Shown in pieces: positions 1-7,595 of a DNA stretch of 45,968 bases; within the stretch, counting starts at the first letter, position 1, and each line of letters opens with the position of its first letter. A program made the translations under genes and the position numbers. The notes below the pieces were generated by a model. It was not told the DNA's origin and made no database searches. It was given only the letters and a program-made list of their open reading frames with translations. This DNA is from DHVE2 group archaeon. GTDB lineage: Archaea > Thermoplasmatota > Thermoplasmata > Thermoplasmatales > Aciduliprofundaceae. The stretch is from assembly GCA_027023265.1 (NCBI GenBank), contig JALVVV010000024.1:1-45968 (forward strand). Direction: 5' to 3'.

Positions 1-479
1 TTGCTGGTATTGTGGCAGCTCAGTCAAATATGCACTGGGCTATATTCCTTCCTGTGTTTTTAATCGGTGCCATCGTTGCAGACATGGCACTTCAGGGAAT
101 GCTTATGGAGAAGCCATTTGATATACCTATAGCACCCCACGAGATAGCGACCGGCCCAATGGTGGAATTCGGGGGTAAGCATTTAGGTGCCCTCATGCTT
201 TACAAGATGATGGGTATAGTCGTAGAAACAACACTCTTTGTTGATTTGTTTCTTGGAGGGGGCGTGGTTCTTTCAGTAGCTCAGTACGGATGGCTTGCTT
301 ACGTTGTTAATTTCTTGGTGTGGTTTGGTTTGATTACTTTCGTGTTCTTCCTGGCTCTCCTGATAAACGCGGTGTTTCCAAGATTCAGGATTGAACAGGC
401 CCTCAAGTTCTACTGGAAATACGATGCTTTGGTTGCCCTGCTGATTCTAATATGGATATTTGTGGAGGTGAGTATATGA
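1..479 (+). CDS. mbxM: NuoH/HycD-like membrane subunit of Mbx-type complex (5' partial)
   Basis: The reading frame is open from base 3 at the window edge, so only the C-terminal ~159 residues are seen. They are hydrophobic, with at least three membrane helices and the charged loop EKPFDIPIAPHEIATGP, typical of the NuoH/EchB/MbhM family that anchors the hydrophilic arm to the ion-pumping membrane arm. The next four genes are NuoB-, NuoC-, NuoD- and NuoI-like, in the M-J-K-L-N order known for Thermococcales mbh and mbx operons. Family assignment is firm. The choice of Mbx over Mbh rests on the large subunit encoded downstream. The stop overlaps the region of the next gene's start, so the two genes are probably translationally coupled. 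Confidence 0.85.
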   Translation, partial: AGIVAAQSNMHWAIFLPVFLIGAIVADMALQGMLMEKPFDIPIAPHEIATGPMVEFGGKHLGALMLYKMMGIVVETTLFVDLFLGGGVVLSVAQYGWLAYVVNFLVWFGLITFVFFLALLINAVFPRFRIEQALKFYWKYDALVALLILIWIFVEVSI

Positions 480-1030
480 CTCTAAACCATGATGATTGGG
501 GTAAAGTAGCGAGAATGATGAGCAAGCGTTCCTTGTGGATGGTACACTTCTGTACAGGTTGCGGAGCCATGGAGATGCCTCCTGTTATGACATCTCGCTA
601 CGATATGGAGCGCTTTGGCATGCACGCCATGGCCACGCCCCGGCAAGCGGACGTGTTTTTGGTAACGGGATACCTCGCAGTTAAAACCCTTAAACGCGTG
701 GTGCAGGTTTACGAGCAGATGAGGGATCCAAAATACGTCATAGGATTCGGCTCTTGCACAATAAACGGTGGAATGTACTGGGATTCTTACAACACTATAA
801 AAGACCTGAGCAAATATATTCCCGTAGATGTGTACATAGCTGGCTGTATGCCGAGGCCAGAGGCGATAATAGATTCATTCCTGAAGCTTATGGACATGAT
901 TGACAAGGGAGAGGCTATTGGCTGGAAGAAGTATCATAAGTATTACGACCAGTATAAGAGAAACCAGCGCATGGCATATTCTTATCGCCTTGACGAAGTT
1001 GAGGATATAAAGGAGGATGATGCCAAATGA
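476..1030 (+). CDS. mbxJ: NuoB-like [4Fe-4S] small subunit of Mbx-type complex
   Basis: This is the 20-kDa electron-transfer subunit that carries the proximal [4Fe-4S] cluster next to the large-subunit site. Four cluster cysteines are visible: the pair in FCTGCGAME (residues 26 and 29), one in GSCTINGG and one in AGCMPRPEA, which is the NuoB pattern. I chose ATG 476 over an in-frame ATG at 452 because GGAGGTGAG lies just upstream (463-470) and the family starts here. The start overlaps the previous stop by 4 bases and the end overlaps the next start by 4 bases. The length of 184 residues is normal, with a Lys/Glu/Asp-rich tail. Confidence 0.9.
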   Translation: MTLNHDDWGKVARMMSKRSLWMVHFCTGCGAMEMPPVMTSRYDMERFGMHAMATPRQADVFLVTGYLAVKTLKRVVQVYEQMRDPKYVIGFGSCTINGGMYWDSYNTIKDLSKYIPVDVYIAGCMPRPEAIIDSFLKLMDMIDKGEAIGWKKYHKYYDQYKRNQRMAYSYRLDEVEDIKEDDAK

Positions 1031-1485
1031 TGGCAAAGGAGCTTTTTCCCGAAGCTCAGGAGCTTCGGAAGGGGCGCATTCGCATAGAAACCACAAAGGA
1101 CAAGGTTACTGAAATTGTTAAAAAACTGAAGGAAAACGGGTACGAGCATTTTGTCATGCTATCTTGCGTGGACTGGATAAAAGATGGAAAATTTGAGCTG
1201 GTTTACCATATGTGGTCTTACGAGTACAGGGAGCACGTTATGATTTCAATAAAGGTTGATCGTGATGGGGATAGCATGGTCACTCTTCGTGATTTGTTCC
1301 CGCAGATTGAAACATACGAGCGCGAGATTCACGAGATGTTCGGCGTGAATTTCGTTGGCAATCCCCGGCTTGGTGAGTTCATTCTCGAAGGCTGGCCGCA
1401 TATGCCCCCAATGCGCAAGGATTTCGACACGGAGAAGTTTGTTAATGAGATCTATTACAAAATTCCCGAGGTGAAGGAAGAATGA
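1027..1485 (+). CDS. mbxK: NuoC-like 30-kDa subunit of Mbx-type complex
   Basis: The protein has 152 residues and matches the respiratory-chain 30-kDa subunit family: the stretch TYEREIHEMFGVNFVGNPRL followed by a Pro/Met-rich segment ending in MRKDF is the family signature. The protein is peripheral and packs against the large subunit. It carries no cofactor residues, as usual for NuoC. ATG 1027 overlaps the previous stop (ATGA), and ATG 1030 is also possible. The C-terminus overlaps the start of the large subunit gene by 4 bases, so the operon is tightly coupled. Confidence 0.9.
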   Translation: MMAKELFPEAQELRKGRIRIETTKDKVTEIVKKLKENGYEHFVMLSCVDWIKDGKFELVYHMWSYEYREHVMISIKVDRDGDSMVTLRDLFPQIETYEREIHEMFGVNFVGNPRLGEFILEGWPHMPPMRKDFDTEKFVNEIYYKIPEVKEE

Positions 1486-2621
1486 AGCCTATTGTGAAAG
1501 AATACGAGTTGTTCATCGGTCCAAATCATCCTGGTGCAACAGGAAATATGAGCTATCATATCTGGGTTGAGGGAGACAAGGTTAAAAAAGCGGAAACTCG
1601 CGTGGGTTATCTTCACCGGGGATTTGAAAAGCTAATGGAGAAGAGAATATGGATGCAGAATGTACCTCTCGTTTGCCGTATTTGCGTTCCGGAGCCAGAT
1701 GTGAACGAGGCTGCCTATTCCATGGCTGTGGAAGACCTCATGGGCTGGGAAATTCCTGAGAGGGCGAAGTACATACGAACTATAATATTGGAAATGGCAA
1801 GACTAAGCGCTCACCTGCTTACAGTGGGAGGTATTGCAGCGTCGTTGGGTATTTACACTGCTGCGCAGTGGGGTGTTGGCGACAGGGACTATCTTCTGGA
1901 TGTTTTTGAGCAGATTACCGGGGCGAGAGTTTATCATATTTACATCTGGCCAGGCGGCGTGCGGTGGGATGTCCCGAAGAACACAAAGGAGCTTTTGACC
2001 AAGGTGTTAGATTACCTCGAGAAGCGCATGCCTCTTTACGAGGATTTGATAATCAAAAACAAGGTATTCATAAGGAGAGCTGCCGATGTGGGCGTGATTC
2101 CAAAAGACAAGGCTATTAAGTGGGGAGTTACTGGTCCAAACCTCAGGTCTGCTGGTTATCAGTTAGATTTCAGAAAATTGGAGCCTTATGCCGCGTATGA
2201 TAAAATAGATTTTGAGGTGCCGTACTATCCAAAGCTCGGAGAATACGAGGTTCTGTCAGAAGGCAGTGATATATATACGAGAACTGCCATAAGAATGCTT
2301 GAGATGCAGCAGAGCATAAACATCATACGACAGGCTCTCAAGGATATGCCTGAAGGAGATGTGCTTTTAAAGCACCCGCAGTGGTTTGCGTGGAAGGTGC
2401 CCGCAGGATATTCTTATGTTCGCGTTGAGAGTTCTAAGGGAGAGTTTGGATACTTTGTGGTTAGTGATGGTGGCAAAAAGCCGGTTCGCGTGCACGTACG
2501 TGGGCCATCATACACGCATGGTATAAATGTTATGGAAACCATTGCTAAGGGATTGAATGTGGCTGATTTTGCGCCCACTGCAATAAGTCTGGACGTGTGT
2601 CCTCCTGATATTGAGAGGTGA
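1482..2621 (+). CDS. mbxL: NuoD/[NiFe]-hydrogenase-like large subunit with half of the Ni ligands (Mbx/Mbs type)
   Basis: At 379 residues this is the 49-kDa/large subunit. True [NiFe] hydrogenases bind the metal site with two CxxC pairs, RxCGxCxxxH near the N-terminus and DPCxxC near the C-terminus. Here the first site reads RICVPEPDVN: C68 is kept and the second Cys is Glu71. The last residues read DVCPPDIER: C373 is kept and the second Cys is Asp376. Retention of one Cys per pair fits, as I recall, the Thermococcales Mbx/Mbs sulfane-sulfur reductase rather than H2-evolving Mbh, and differs from NuoD/FpoD, which lack all four. The protein ends right after the motif, with no extension for hydrogenase-type maturation cleavage. 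The inferred role is ferredoxin-driven polysulfide reduction coupled to ion pumping. Confidence 0.85.
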   Translation: MKPIVKEYELFIGPNHPGATGNMSYHIWVEGDKVKKAETRVGYLHRGFEKLMEKRIWMQNVPLVCRICVPEPDVNEAAYSMAVEDLMGWEIPERAKYIRTIILEMARLSAHLLTVGGIAASLGIYTAAQWGVGDRDYLLDVFEQITGARVYHIYIWPGGVRWDVPKNTKELLTKVLDYLEKRMPLYEDLIIKNKVFIRRAADVGVIPKDKAIKWGVTGPNLRSAGYQLDFRKLEPYAAYDKIDFEVPYYPKLGEYEVLSEGSDIYTRTAIRMLEMQQSINIIRQALKDMPEGDVLLKHPQWFAWKVPAGYSYVRVESSKGEFGYFVVSDGGKKPVRVHVRGPSYTHGINVMETIAKGLNVADFAPTAISLDVCPPDIER

Positions 2622-2626
2622 TATGA

Positions 2627-3223
2627 ATGGGTGGAAGTGTAACCAAACCATTTCATGCGCTTGTGCATCTGGTTCGCAAGCCCCACACTGTAAAGATACC
2701 TTACGAGAAGCATACAGATATGCTTGGGACAGAGCTACCTACGGAGAGGTATAGGGGCTATCACGTGAACGATATCGAAGCATGTATCGGTTGCGGATTT
2801 TGCGGTAGAATATGTATGAACGCTGCAATAACCTATGTGGAGATACCTGAACTGAAGGGCGTGACCAAGGGGTTACCAAAGAGACCCGTGGTGGATTACG
2901 GGCGCTGCTGCTTCTGCGGCCTGTGCACCGATGTGTGCCCTACCAAGTCATTAAAATTGGTTCCAAAGTACAATTACGTTGATGAGGATAAGAACACTTT
3001 CAAAGTTATCGCATCGCCACTTTTGAAAAAGAATGATGGGGTAAAAATAAGCAGGGATTATCTTGTTTTCAGCATTGATGACTTGCACGAAAAACTCGGG
3101 GATTACATAGACGAGATTATAAGGAAGAAGGAAGAAGAGAAGAAAAAGAAAGCTGCTGAAAAGGCCAAGGCCAAAAAAGAGAATGCAAAGGAAGAAGATA
3201 AATCAAAGCAGGAAAAAAGTTAG
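2627..3223 (+). CDS. mbxN: NuoI-like 2x[4Fe-4S] ferredoxin subunit of Mbx-type complex
   Basis: The protein has 198 residues with two classical [4Fe-4S] motifs, CIGCGFCGRICMNAA and CCFCGLCTDVCPTKS, as in NuoI/MbhN. It receives electrons from soluble ferredoxin and passes them to the J subunit. ATG 2627 follows the previous stop by 5 bases, with GAGAGGTGAT as SD. ATG 2623 is out of frame. The last ~40 residues are almost all Lys, Glu and Ala, a charged tail not needed for the clusters. This is the last gene of the operon: the next gene has its own TATA box. Confidence 0.9.
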   Translation: MGGSVTKPFHALVHLVRKPHTVKIPYEKHTDMLGTELPTERYRGYHVNDIEACIGCGFCGRICMNAAITYVEIPELKGVTKGLPKRPVVDYGRCCFCGLCTDVCPTKSLKLVPKYNYVDEDKNTFKVIASPLLKKNDGVKISRDYLVFSIDDLHEKLGDYIDEIIRKKEEEKKKKAAEKAKAKKENAKEEDKSKQEKS

Positions 3224-3234
3224 GGGGAATAAAC

Positions 3235-3251
3235 AAAGTTTTATAAACTTT
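3235..3251 (+). promoter_or_regulatory. TATA box inside a 17-bp palindrome
   Basis: The sequence AAAGTTT-TAT-AAACTTT is a perfect inverted repeat centred on the TATA element TTTATAAA. It lies about 26 bases before ATG 3269, the usual archaeal TATA-to-start distance for a leaderless transcript. The palindrome could also be a regulator site, but TATA boxes are partly self-complementary, so this is only suggestive. Confidence 0.5.
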
Positions 3252-3268
3252 CAAATCTTTATATGTTT

Positions 3269-3802
3269 ATGCGAGGCACATATCATATTGTATCCGGCGC
3301 TTTTTTGTTGATTTTGGCAATAATTCTTTTTGTAATTGATTTGCTCTCTTTGCGTTCTTATCTTCTAATTGCCTTTGCTCTCTTTGCCGTTTTCACCTCT
3401 TTTATGACGGGTAAGAAATTTGCCGCGTATTATCACGATATGAAATTAGCCTCTCTAAAGAAGTACAAGTTGGGTCCATCCATGTTCATATATTTGTGGC
3501 TCAGCATGTTTGTTTTGATGATTATCGTTTACACCCTGCTTAAAGTTACGTTGGGATATTTTGTGAACATTTTAATTTTTCCTCTGAGCGGGAAGTACAT
3601 GGGTATTGTTTACAATCTTCTGCTGATGCTTGGAGCGTACCTTGCGTATGAGGGTTTGTACTCGCGCAGAGATTCTTTTATAACCATGTGGGGTAAAATG
3701 GCAGAGCGCTCTGCAAAAATGACCAAACCCGTGGATAACCTCGTTGATAAGCCGATGTCTGCCGTAGGAAGCATGTCAAATGCGATGAGAAAGAAAAAGT
3801 AA
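3269..3802 (+). CDS. conserved-looking integral membrane protein, unknown function
   Basis: The protein has about 177 residues and is very hydrophobic, with four predicted membrane helices (roughly residues 8-25, 29-46, 70-90 and 105-128). A cytoplasmic basic tail ends in MRKKK. I recognise no family motif. ATG 3269 is chosen because it sits about 26 bases after the TATA box with no SD, as in a leaderless mRNA; an in-frame ATG at 3263 would add two residues. It is a single-gene unit between the Mbx operon and the GTPase gene. Its function is unknown. Confidence 0.65.
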   Translation: MRGTYHIVSGAFLLILAIILFVIDLLSLRSYLLIAFALFAVFTSFMTGKKFAAYYHDMKLASLKKYKLGPSMFIYLWLSMFVLMIIVYTLLKVTLGYFVNILIFPLSGKYMGIVYNLLLMLGAYLAYEGLYSRRDSFITMWGKMAERSAKMTKPVDNLVDKPMSAVGSMSNAMRKKK

Positions 3803-3844
3803 AATACCGTTTAAAGCAAGAAACGAAGAAAATATTTTAAGAAA

Positions 3845-4960
3845 TTGCAGAATACGGCAGTCGTGGACATAGAAAAGAGAATAAAAGAGATAGAAGACGA
3901 GCTCAAGATAACAAAGTACAACAAATCCACGGAGAAGCACATATTGAAGCTAAAAGCCAGACTTACATATTTAAGAAAGCAGTTAGATGAGCAGAAAAAA
4001 AGGGAGAAAAAGAGAATTTCCAAGGAAGGCGTGAAAAAGCAGGGCAATGCGAGAGTTTCTCTAATAGGGCCGCCGAGTGTGGGCAAGAGCATGCTTTTCA
4101 ATCGTCTTACAAACGCCAAGAGCGAGGTTGGTGATTATGCGTTTACCACTCTGGAAGTTCAGCCGGGCATTTTAAAATATAAGGGGGCAGAGATACAGAT
4201 TCTGGACATGCCTGGTCTCATAGAAGGTGCAGCTAAGGGGAGGGGCAATGGCAGGGAGATACTGAGCATAGCTCGAGATTCGGATTTAATACTTCTCCTG
4301 GTTGACGTTTATAATTACAATCTTGATATTATTATAAAAGAAATTCACGAATTTGGAATTAGGCTTAACAAGAAGAGACCAAAGATAAGCCTGAAAAGGA
4401 CAGAGAGGGGTGGAATAAAGATAGCGAGTACTGTCGAGCTGAAAGTAAGCGAGGAATCTCTCAGAGAAATTGCCTGGGAGTTTGGATATAGGAACGCTGA
4501 AATTCTAATAAAGGATGATATCACCGTTGAAGATTTTCTGGATTTTTTAGCTGGAAACAGGGTGTACATCCCGGCAGTGCTTGCCATTAACAAAGTTGAT
4601 ATAGCTGACGAAGACACAGTAAATTACCTAAAAAAAGAGTTTTCAGAATGGAATCCTATTTTCATATCTGCATCTGAGGGCACGAATCTGGATGCTTTAA
4701 AAGAAATGATTTTTGAAAAAATAGGTTTGATTCGGGTTTATCTCAAACCACAGAGCGGGAAGATTGACTACGATGCACCCCTGATTCTTCGCAGGGGAGC
4801 AACTGTGGAAGATGTTTGCAATTCAATACACCGTGATTTTTCCAAGAAATTCAGGTATGCTATGGTTTGGGGCAAGAGCGTGAAGTTTCCCGGCCAGCAT
4901 GTTGGACTGGAGCACCAGGTTGAAGATGAAGATGTCGTCCGTCTCGTCATAAGGAAATAA
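3845..4960 (+). CDS. DRG/Obg-family GTP-binding protein with C-terminal TGS domain
   Basis: This 371-residue protein is of the archaeal/eukaryotic DRG type. A coiled, charged N-terminus (about 1-60) is followed by a G domain with the P-loop GPPSVGKS, the switch II DMPGLIEGA, NKVD (G4) and a SAS (G5), with the DRG insert between G3 and G4. The C-terminal ~75 residues form a TGS domain ending in VEDEDVVRLVIRK. DRG proteins bind ribosomes and act in translation. The start is uncertain: TTG 3845 and GTG 3863 are both possible, neither with an SD. The upstream GTTTAAAG around 3808 could be the TATA box for a leaderless TTG start. Confidence 0.9.
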   Translation: MQNTAVVDIEKRIKEIEDELKITKYNKSTEKHILKLKARLTYLRKQLDEQKKREKKRISKEGVKKQGNARVSLIGPPSVGKSMLFNRLTNAKSEVGDYAFTTLEVQPGILKYKGAEIQILDMPGLIEGAAKGRGNGREILSIARDSDLILLLVDVYNYNLDIIIKEIHEFGIRLNKKRPKISLKRTERGGIKIASTVELKVSEESLREIAWEFGYRNAEILIKDDITVEDFLDFLAGNRVYIPAVLAINKVDIADEDTVNYLKKEFSEWNPIFISASEGTNLDALKEMIFEKIGLIRVYLKPQSGKIDYDAPLILRRGATVEDVCNSIHRDFSKKFRYAMVWGKSVKFPGQHVGLEHQVEDEDVVRLVIRK

Positions 4961-4963
4961 CCA

Positions 4964-4985
4964 TGTTTTTTGCTCTTTTTTTGGA
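4964..4985 (+). terminator. T-rich transcription terminator
   Basis: Two T runs (about 4966-4971 and 4976-4982) follow the GTPase stop and precede the TATA box of the next gene. Oligo-T tracts without a hairpin are the usual archaeal intrinsic terminators. Confidence 0.4.
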
Positions 4986-5000
4986 TATTATCTAAGATGA

Positions 5001-5010
5001 GTTTATATAT
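5001..5010 (+). promoter_or_regulatory. TATA box for the 5045 gene
   Basis: GTTTATATAT lies about 40 bases before ATG 5045. Transcription would begin near 5030, leaving a short leader that holds the GGTGAT SD site. Confidence 0.5.
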
Positions 5011-5044
5011 GATGGACATCTAATTACTTATTGTGGTGATAGGT

Positions 5045-5431
5045 ATGGAAGATGAGACCATACTGTATCTGGAAGAGCAGAAAAAGCGTAAAAGGAGAAC
5101 TGCTCTTGCAGTGATGTTCTTACTTGTGTGTGTTCTTGCAGTTATCAACGTGCTTTTCCTGATGATATTGGGGTTAATCCTTATGTTTGTGGGCGTGGTG
5201 ACTTCAATGAGTACCGGCAACTCGCTTCTTGAATGGCGCTACTATCACACCAACATGCGCTCAGGATTTGATGATGTTTTTAAAGTGGAGCGTAAAGACA
5301 GAATGGCCAATTTCGGGCAGGGCATGGTGATGTCCGTGTGTGGTTTGGTGTTGTTCATTGCAGGTATTTATCTTTACTCATCTGGGTGGATTGGCATAGT
5401 ATCTACACATGCTCTCATTTTTCAACTGTGA
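5045..5431 (+). CDS. small two/three-helix membrane protein, unknown function
   Basis: The protein has 128 residues: a charged, basic N-terminus (EEQKKRKRR), one long or two close membrane helices (about 20-57) and another near residues 98-115. I recognise no motif. ATG 5045 is preferred to the in-frame GTGs at 5033 and 5036 because GGTGAT (5035-5040) precedes it as SD. Its 3' end overlaps that of the convergent methyltransferase gene by 17 bases. Confidence 0.65.
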   Translation: MEDETILYLEEQKKRKRRTALAVMFLLVCVLAVINVLFLMILGLILMFVGVVTSMSTGNSLLEWRYYHTNMRSGFDDVFKVERKDRMANFGQGMVMSVCGLVLFIAGIYLYSSGWIGIVSTHALIFQL

Positions 5432-6062
5432 GCTCAGTGTACTGAAACAATCCCTTGACATATTCCCTCTTCTTTGTCATTTTGAACCCGTGCTCCGCGG
5501 CCTTTTCTTTTAAGGGGTACGTAAGGAATTTTTCAGCAAGGGGGCACTCAAATCTGTCGATTAAAATTTTGAAATAAAATGGAGCTTGCGAATAGTTCAT
5601 CTGGTTGTAATCCAGAATATAAAATCTCCCGCCGGGTTTCAAAATTTTTCTAACATTGTTAAATATCTTTTCTTTGTCATCATTGGTGAAGCCGTGGAAT
5701 GCCAGAGCAATTAGTGCAGCGTCAAAATAATTTTCGTATTTTTCCTCAAAATTTTCCCTTATATCTTTTTTCACTATTTTTATGTTCTTGTATTTTTCCG
5801 TCTTTTTTCTTGCCTTTTCAAGCATATCGGGGGATATATCGAATCCCACAACTTCTTTAACCCTTTTTGCGAGAAGAATTGCGTTTCTTCCGTTCCCAAC
5901 GCCCAGCTCTGCAACTCTGGAATCTGAATTAACTTTCGTCTCGTACCACATGAGATTTTTTATAAATTTGCCGTACTGGAATAGGGTTATGAGATCAAGT
6001 AATTCATCGTAGTATTTTGCCTCCCAACCTGTGATGACCACGCTGACTTTTGGATTGCCCAT
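5415..6062 (-). CDS. class I SAM-dependent methyltransferase
   Basis: This 215-residue Rossmann-fold methyltransferase shows motif I as VAELGVGNGRN (about residues 50-60), the acidic ribose-binding residue in GFDISPDMLEKA, and a post-motif region GGRFYILDYNQMN. That is the UbiE/BioC-like general pattern. The substrate cannot be read from the sequence. The gene stands alone and is convergent with the small membrane protein. ATG 6062 is the first start in frame and gives a normal family length. Confidence 0.8.
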   Translation of the reverse strand: MGNPKVSVVITGWEAKYYDELLDLITLFQYGKFIKNLMWYETKVNSDSRVAELGVGNGRNAILLAKRVKEVVGFDISPDMLEKARKKTEKYKNIKIVKKDIRENFEEKYENYFDAALIALAFHGFTNDDKEKIFNNVRKILKPGGRFYILDYNQMNYSQAPFYFKILIDRFECPLAEKFLTYPLKEKAAEHGFKMTKKREYVKGLFQYTELTVEK

Positions 6063-6081
6063 GTATTCTCACATGTGCGAA

Positions 6082-6090
6082 GTTTAATAT
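6082..6090 (+). promoter_or_regulatory. TATA box for rnhB
   Basis: GTTTAATAT is centred about 26 bases before ATG 6112, which has no SD, so the transcript is probably leaderless. Confidence 0.5.
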
Positions 6091-6111
6091 GCTTTTCTCT
6101 CATCTCGCCTT

Positions 6112-6750
6112 ATGTCTTGCGGTGTTGACGAAGCGGGCAGGGGCCCGGTTATTGGTCCCATGGTTATTGCCGGTGTTTGTGCAAACAGGGAGAAGTTAAT
6201 TGCCTTGGGGGTAAGGGATTCGAAGAAGCTGAGTCCAAAGAGAAGGGAATTTCTGGCGGGGGAAATAAAAAAAATAGCGGATAAGGTGTTTATTCGGGTC
6301 GTGGAGCCTGAAGAGATAGATGCAATGCGTGAAGAGATGACCATAAATGAATTGGAAGTACGCATATTCGCAGAAGTGATCGAAAAGCTGCGAGGTGAGG
6401 AGATATTCGTTGATGCTGCCGACGTGAACGAGGAGCGATTTGCCGCGGAGATTCTCTCTTTTCTCTCCTATTCTCCTAAAATTATTTCCAAGCACAAGGC
6501 CGACGATATCTACCCGGAGGTGAGCGCCGCTTCAATAGTTGCGAAGGTGGAGAGGGATAGATTAATAGAAAAAATTGCCGAGGAAATCGGGGAATTCGGC
6601 TCGGGCTATCCTGCGGACGAGCGTACGAAGGAGTTTTTGAAGGAGTATTACGATGAGCACGGTGAACTCCCTCCCCATGTTAGAAAATCGTGGAAAAGCG
6701 CAAAGAGATTGATTAAAGAGAAAAAGCAGAAGAGTCTGGATGTGTTTTAG
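6112..6750 (+). CDS. rnhB: ribonuclease HII
   Basis: The 212-residue enzyme cleaves RNA in RNA-DNA hybrids, including Okazaki primers and misincorporated ribonucleotides. The N-terminal CGVDEAGRGPVIGP carries the first Asp-Glu pair of the active site. FVDAADVN holds the third acidic residue, and HKADDIYPEVSAASIVAKV is the conserved RNase HII block. Length is typical for archaea. The stop overlaps that of the convergent cas6 by 4 bases. Confidence 0.96.
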   Translation: MSCGVDEAGRGPVIGPMVIAGVCANREKLIALGVRDSKKLSPKRREFLAGEIKKIADKVFIRVVEPEEIDAMREEMTINELEVRIFAEVIEKLRGEEIFVDAADVNEERFAAEILSFLSYSPKIISKHKADDIYPEVSAASIVAKVERDRLIEKIAEEIGEFGSGYPADERTKEFLKEYYDEHGELPPHVRKSWKSAKRLIKEKKQKSLDVF

Positions 6751-7466
6751 ACCCTCGCCACGCAGCCAAACCCCTGCGCGGTTCTTCTTCCAAATCCAGA
6801 TTGATATCCTAACTTTATTAACTCTGGGTCACCCTGCACTTCAAACTCCATCTTGAACGCAGTTACCGGGCCGGGTACGTTGTATCTCTTTGGCTTTGAC
6901 CAGAAGACCTTTATTTTTAGATCTTCGTTTTTTTCCTTTCCAAAAAACTGAATATATTTTTTCTTTAGGTTTTTGTTGAAGAATATGTACCACTCTTCAT
7001 CGTTAGGTAGTAAATCTTCTTTTTTGCCGTTTTCTACAGCAGTTCGGGAGGTGGAGACTACAATTGGGGATAGGGTTTTGAGTCGCATTCTGTCATTAAA
7101 TTCGGGCTCTCTTAATACTTTTATTTCTTTTACTGGAAAAATTTCCTTTTTTATTACCACGGAGCCCCTCGAGAGAACGCCAGTTACGAAAGCTTCCATA
7201 ATATCTTCTCGATGAGTGGTGAATATAAAATATCCAGAGTTATTATGAAGTTTTAATAAAGTTTCATTACCTTTATTTATGATTCTCCCGGGATTTTCAA
7301 TTTCTGAAAAACTGTAGGGCTTGTTGCCATCCATGTTATGAATTTCCGTGGCTAATTTTGGATTTGCGTTACCGATGGTTCTGTACACATAAGAATAGAG
7401 GTGATAATGATAGTCAACTGGAATTATGCGACCTTTCATTTTCTCTATATGAATCCTTACCCTCAT
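6747..7466 (-). CDS. cas6: CRISPR repeat endoribonuclease Cas6
   Basis: The 239-residue protein has two ferredoxin-like halves and ends in the Gly-rich loop GYQSGFGRRTAQGFGCV, the Cas6 hallmark. It would cut the array transcript within each repeat, leaving the ATTGAAAT-type 5' handle on crRNAs. His residues near the N-terminus (DYHYHLYSY) include the probable catalytic His. The gene sits beyond the trailer end of array 1, separate from the other cas genes, with its own TATA box 28 bases before ATG 7466, so it can be expressed independently. Confidence 0.9.
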   Translation of the reverse strand: MRVRIHIEKMKGRIIPVDYHYHLYSYVYRTIGNANPKLATEIHNMDGNKPYSFSEIENPGRIINKGNETLLKLHNNSGYFIFTTHREDIMEAFVTGVLSRGSVVIKKEIFPVKEIKVLREPEFNDRMRLKTLSPIVVSTSRTAVENGKKEDLLPNDEEWYIFFNKNLKKKYIQFFGKEKNEDLKIKVFWSKPKRYNVPGPVTAFKMEFEVQGDPELIKLGYQSGFGRRTAQGFGCVARV

Positions 7467-7489
7467 ACTTTTACTAATTGAGTAATGTC

Positions 7490-7498
7490 TATTTATAC
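7490..7498 (-). promoter_or_regulatory. TATA box for cas6
   Basis: On the minus strand GTATAAATA is centred about 28 bases before ATG 7466, and there is no SD. This implies a leaderless cas6 mRNA distinct from the array transcript. The remaining ~95 bases up to the array are AT-rich and show nothing else. Confidence 0.55.
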
Positions 7499-7595
7499 CT
7501 TTTTCCGAAGTTTTGAAATTTTCGTTAATTTTTGATCACAGTGAGGGGTTATTGTAAATATTGATTTCTTTCCTAATGGCGATGATGTTTTTTCA

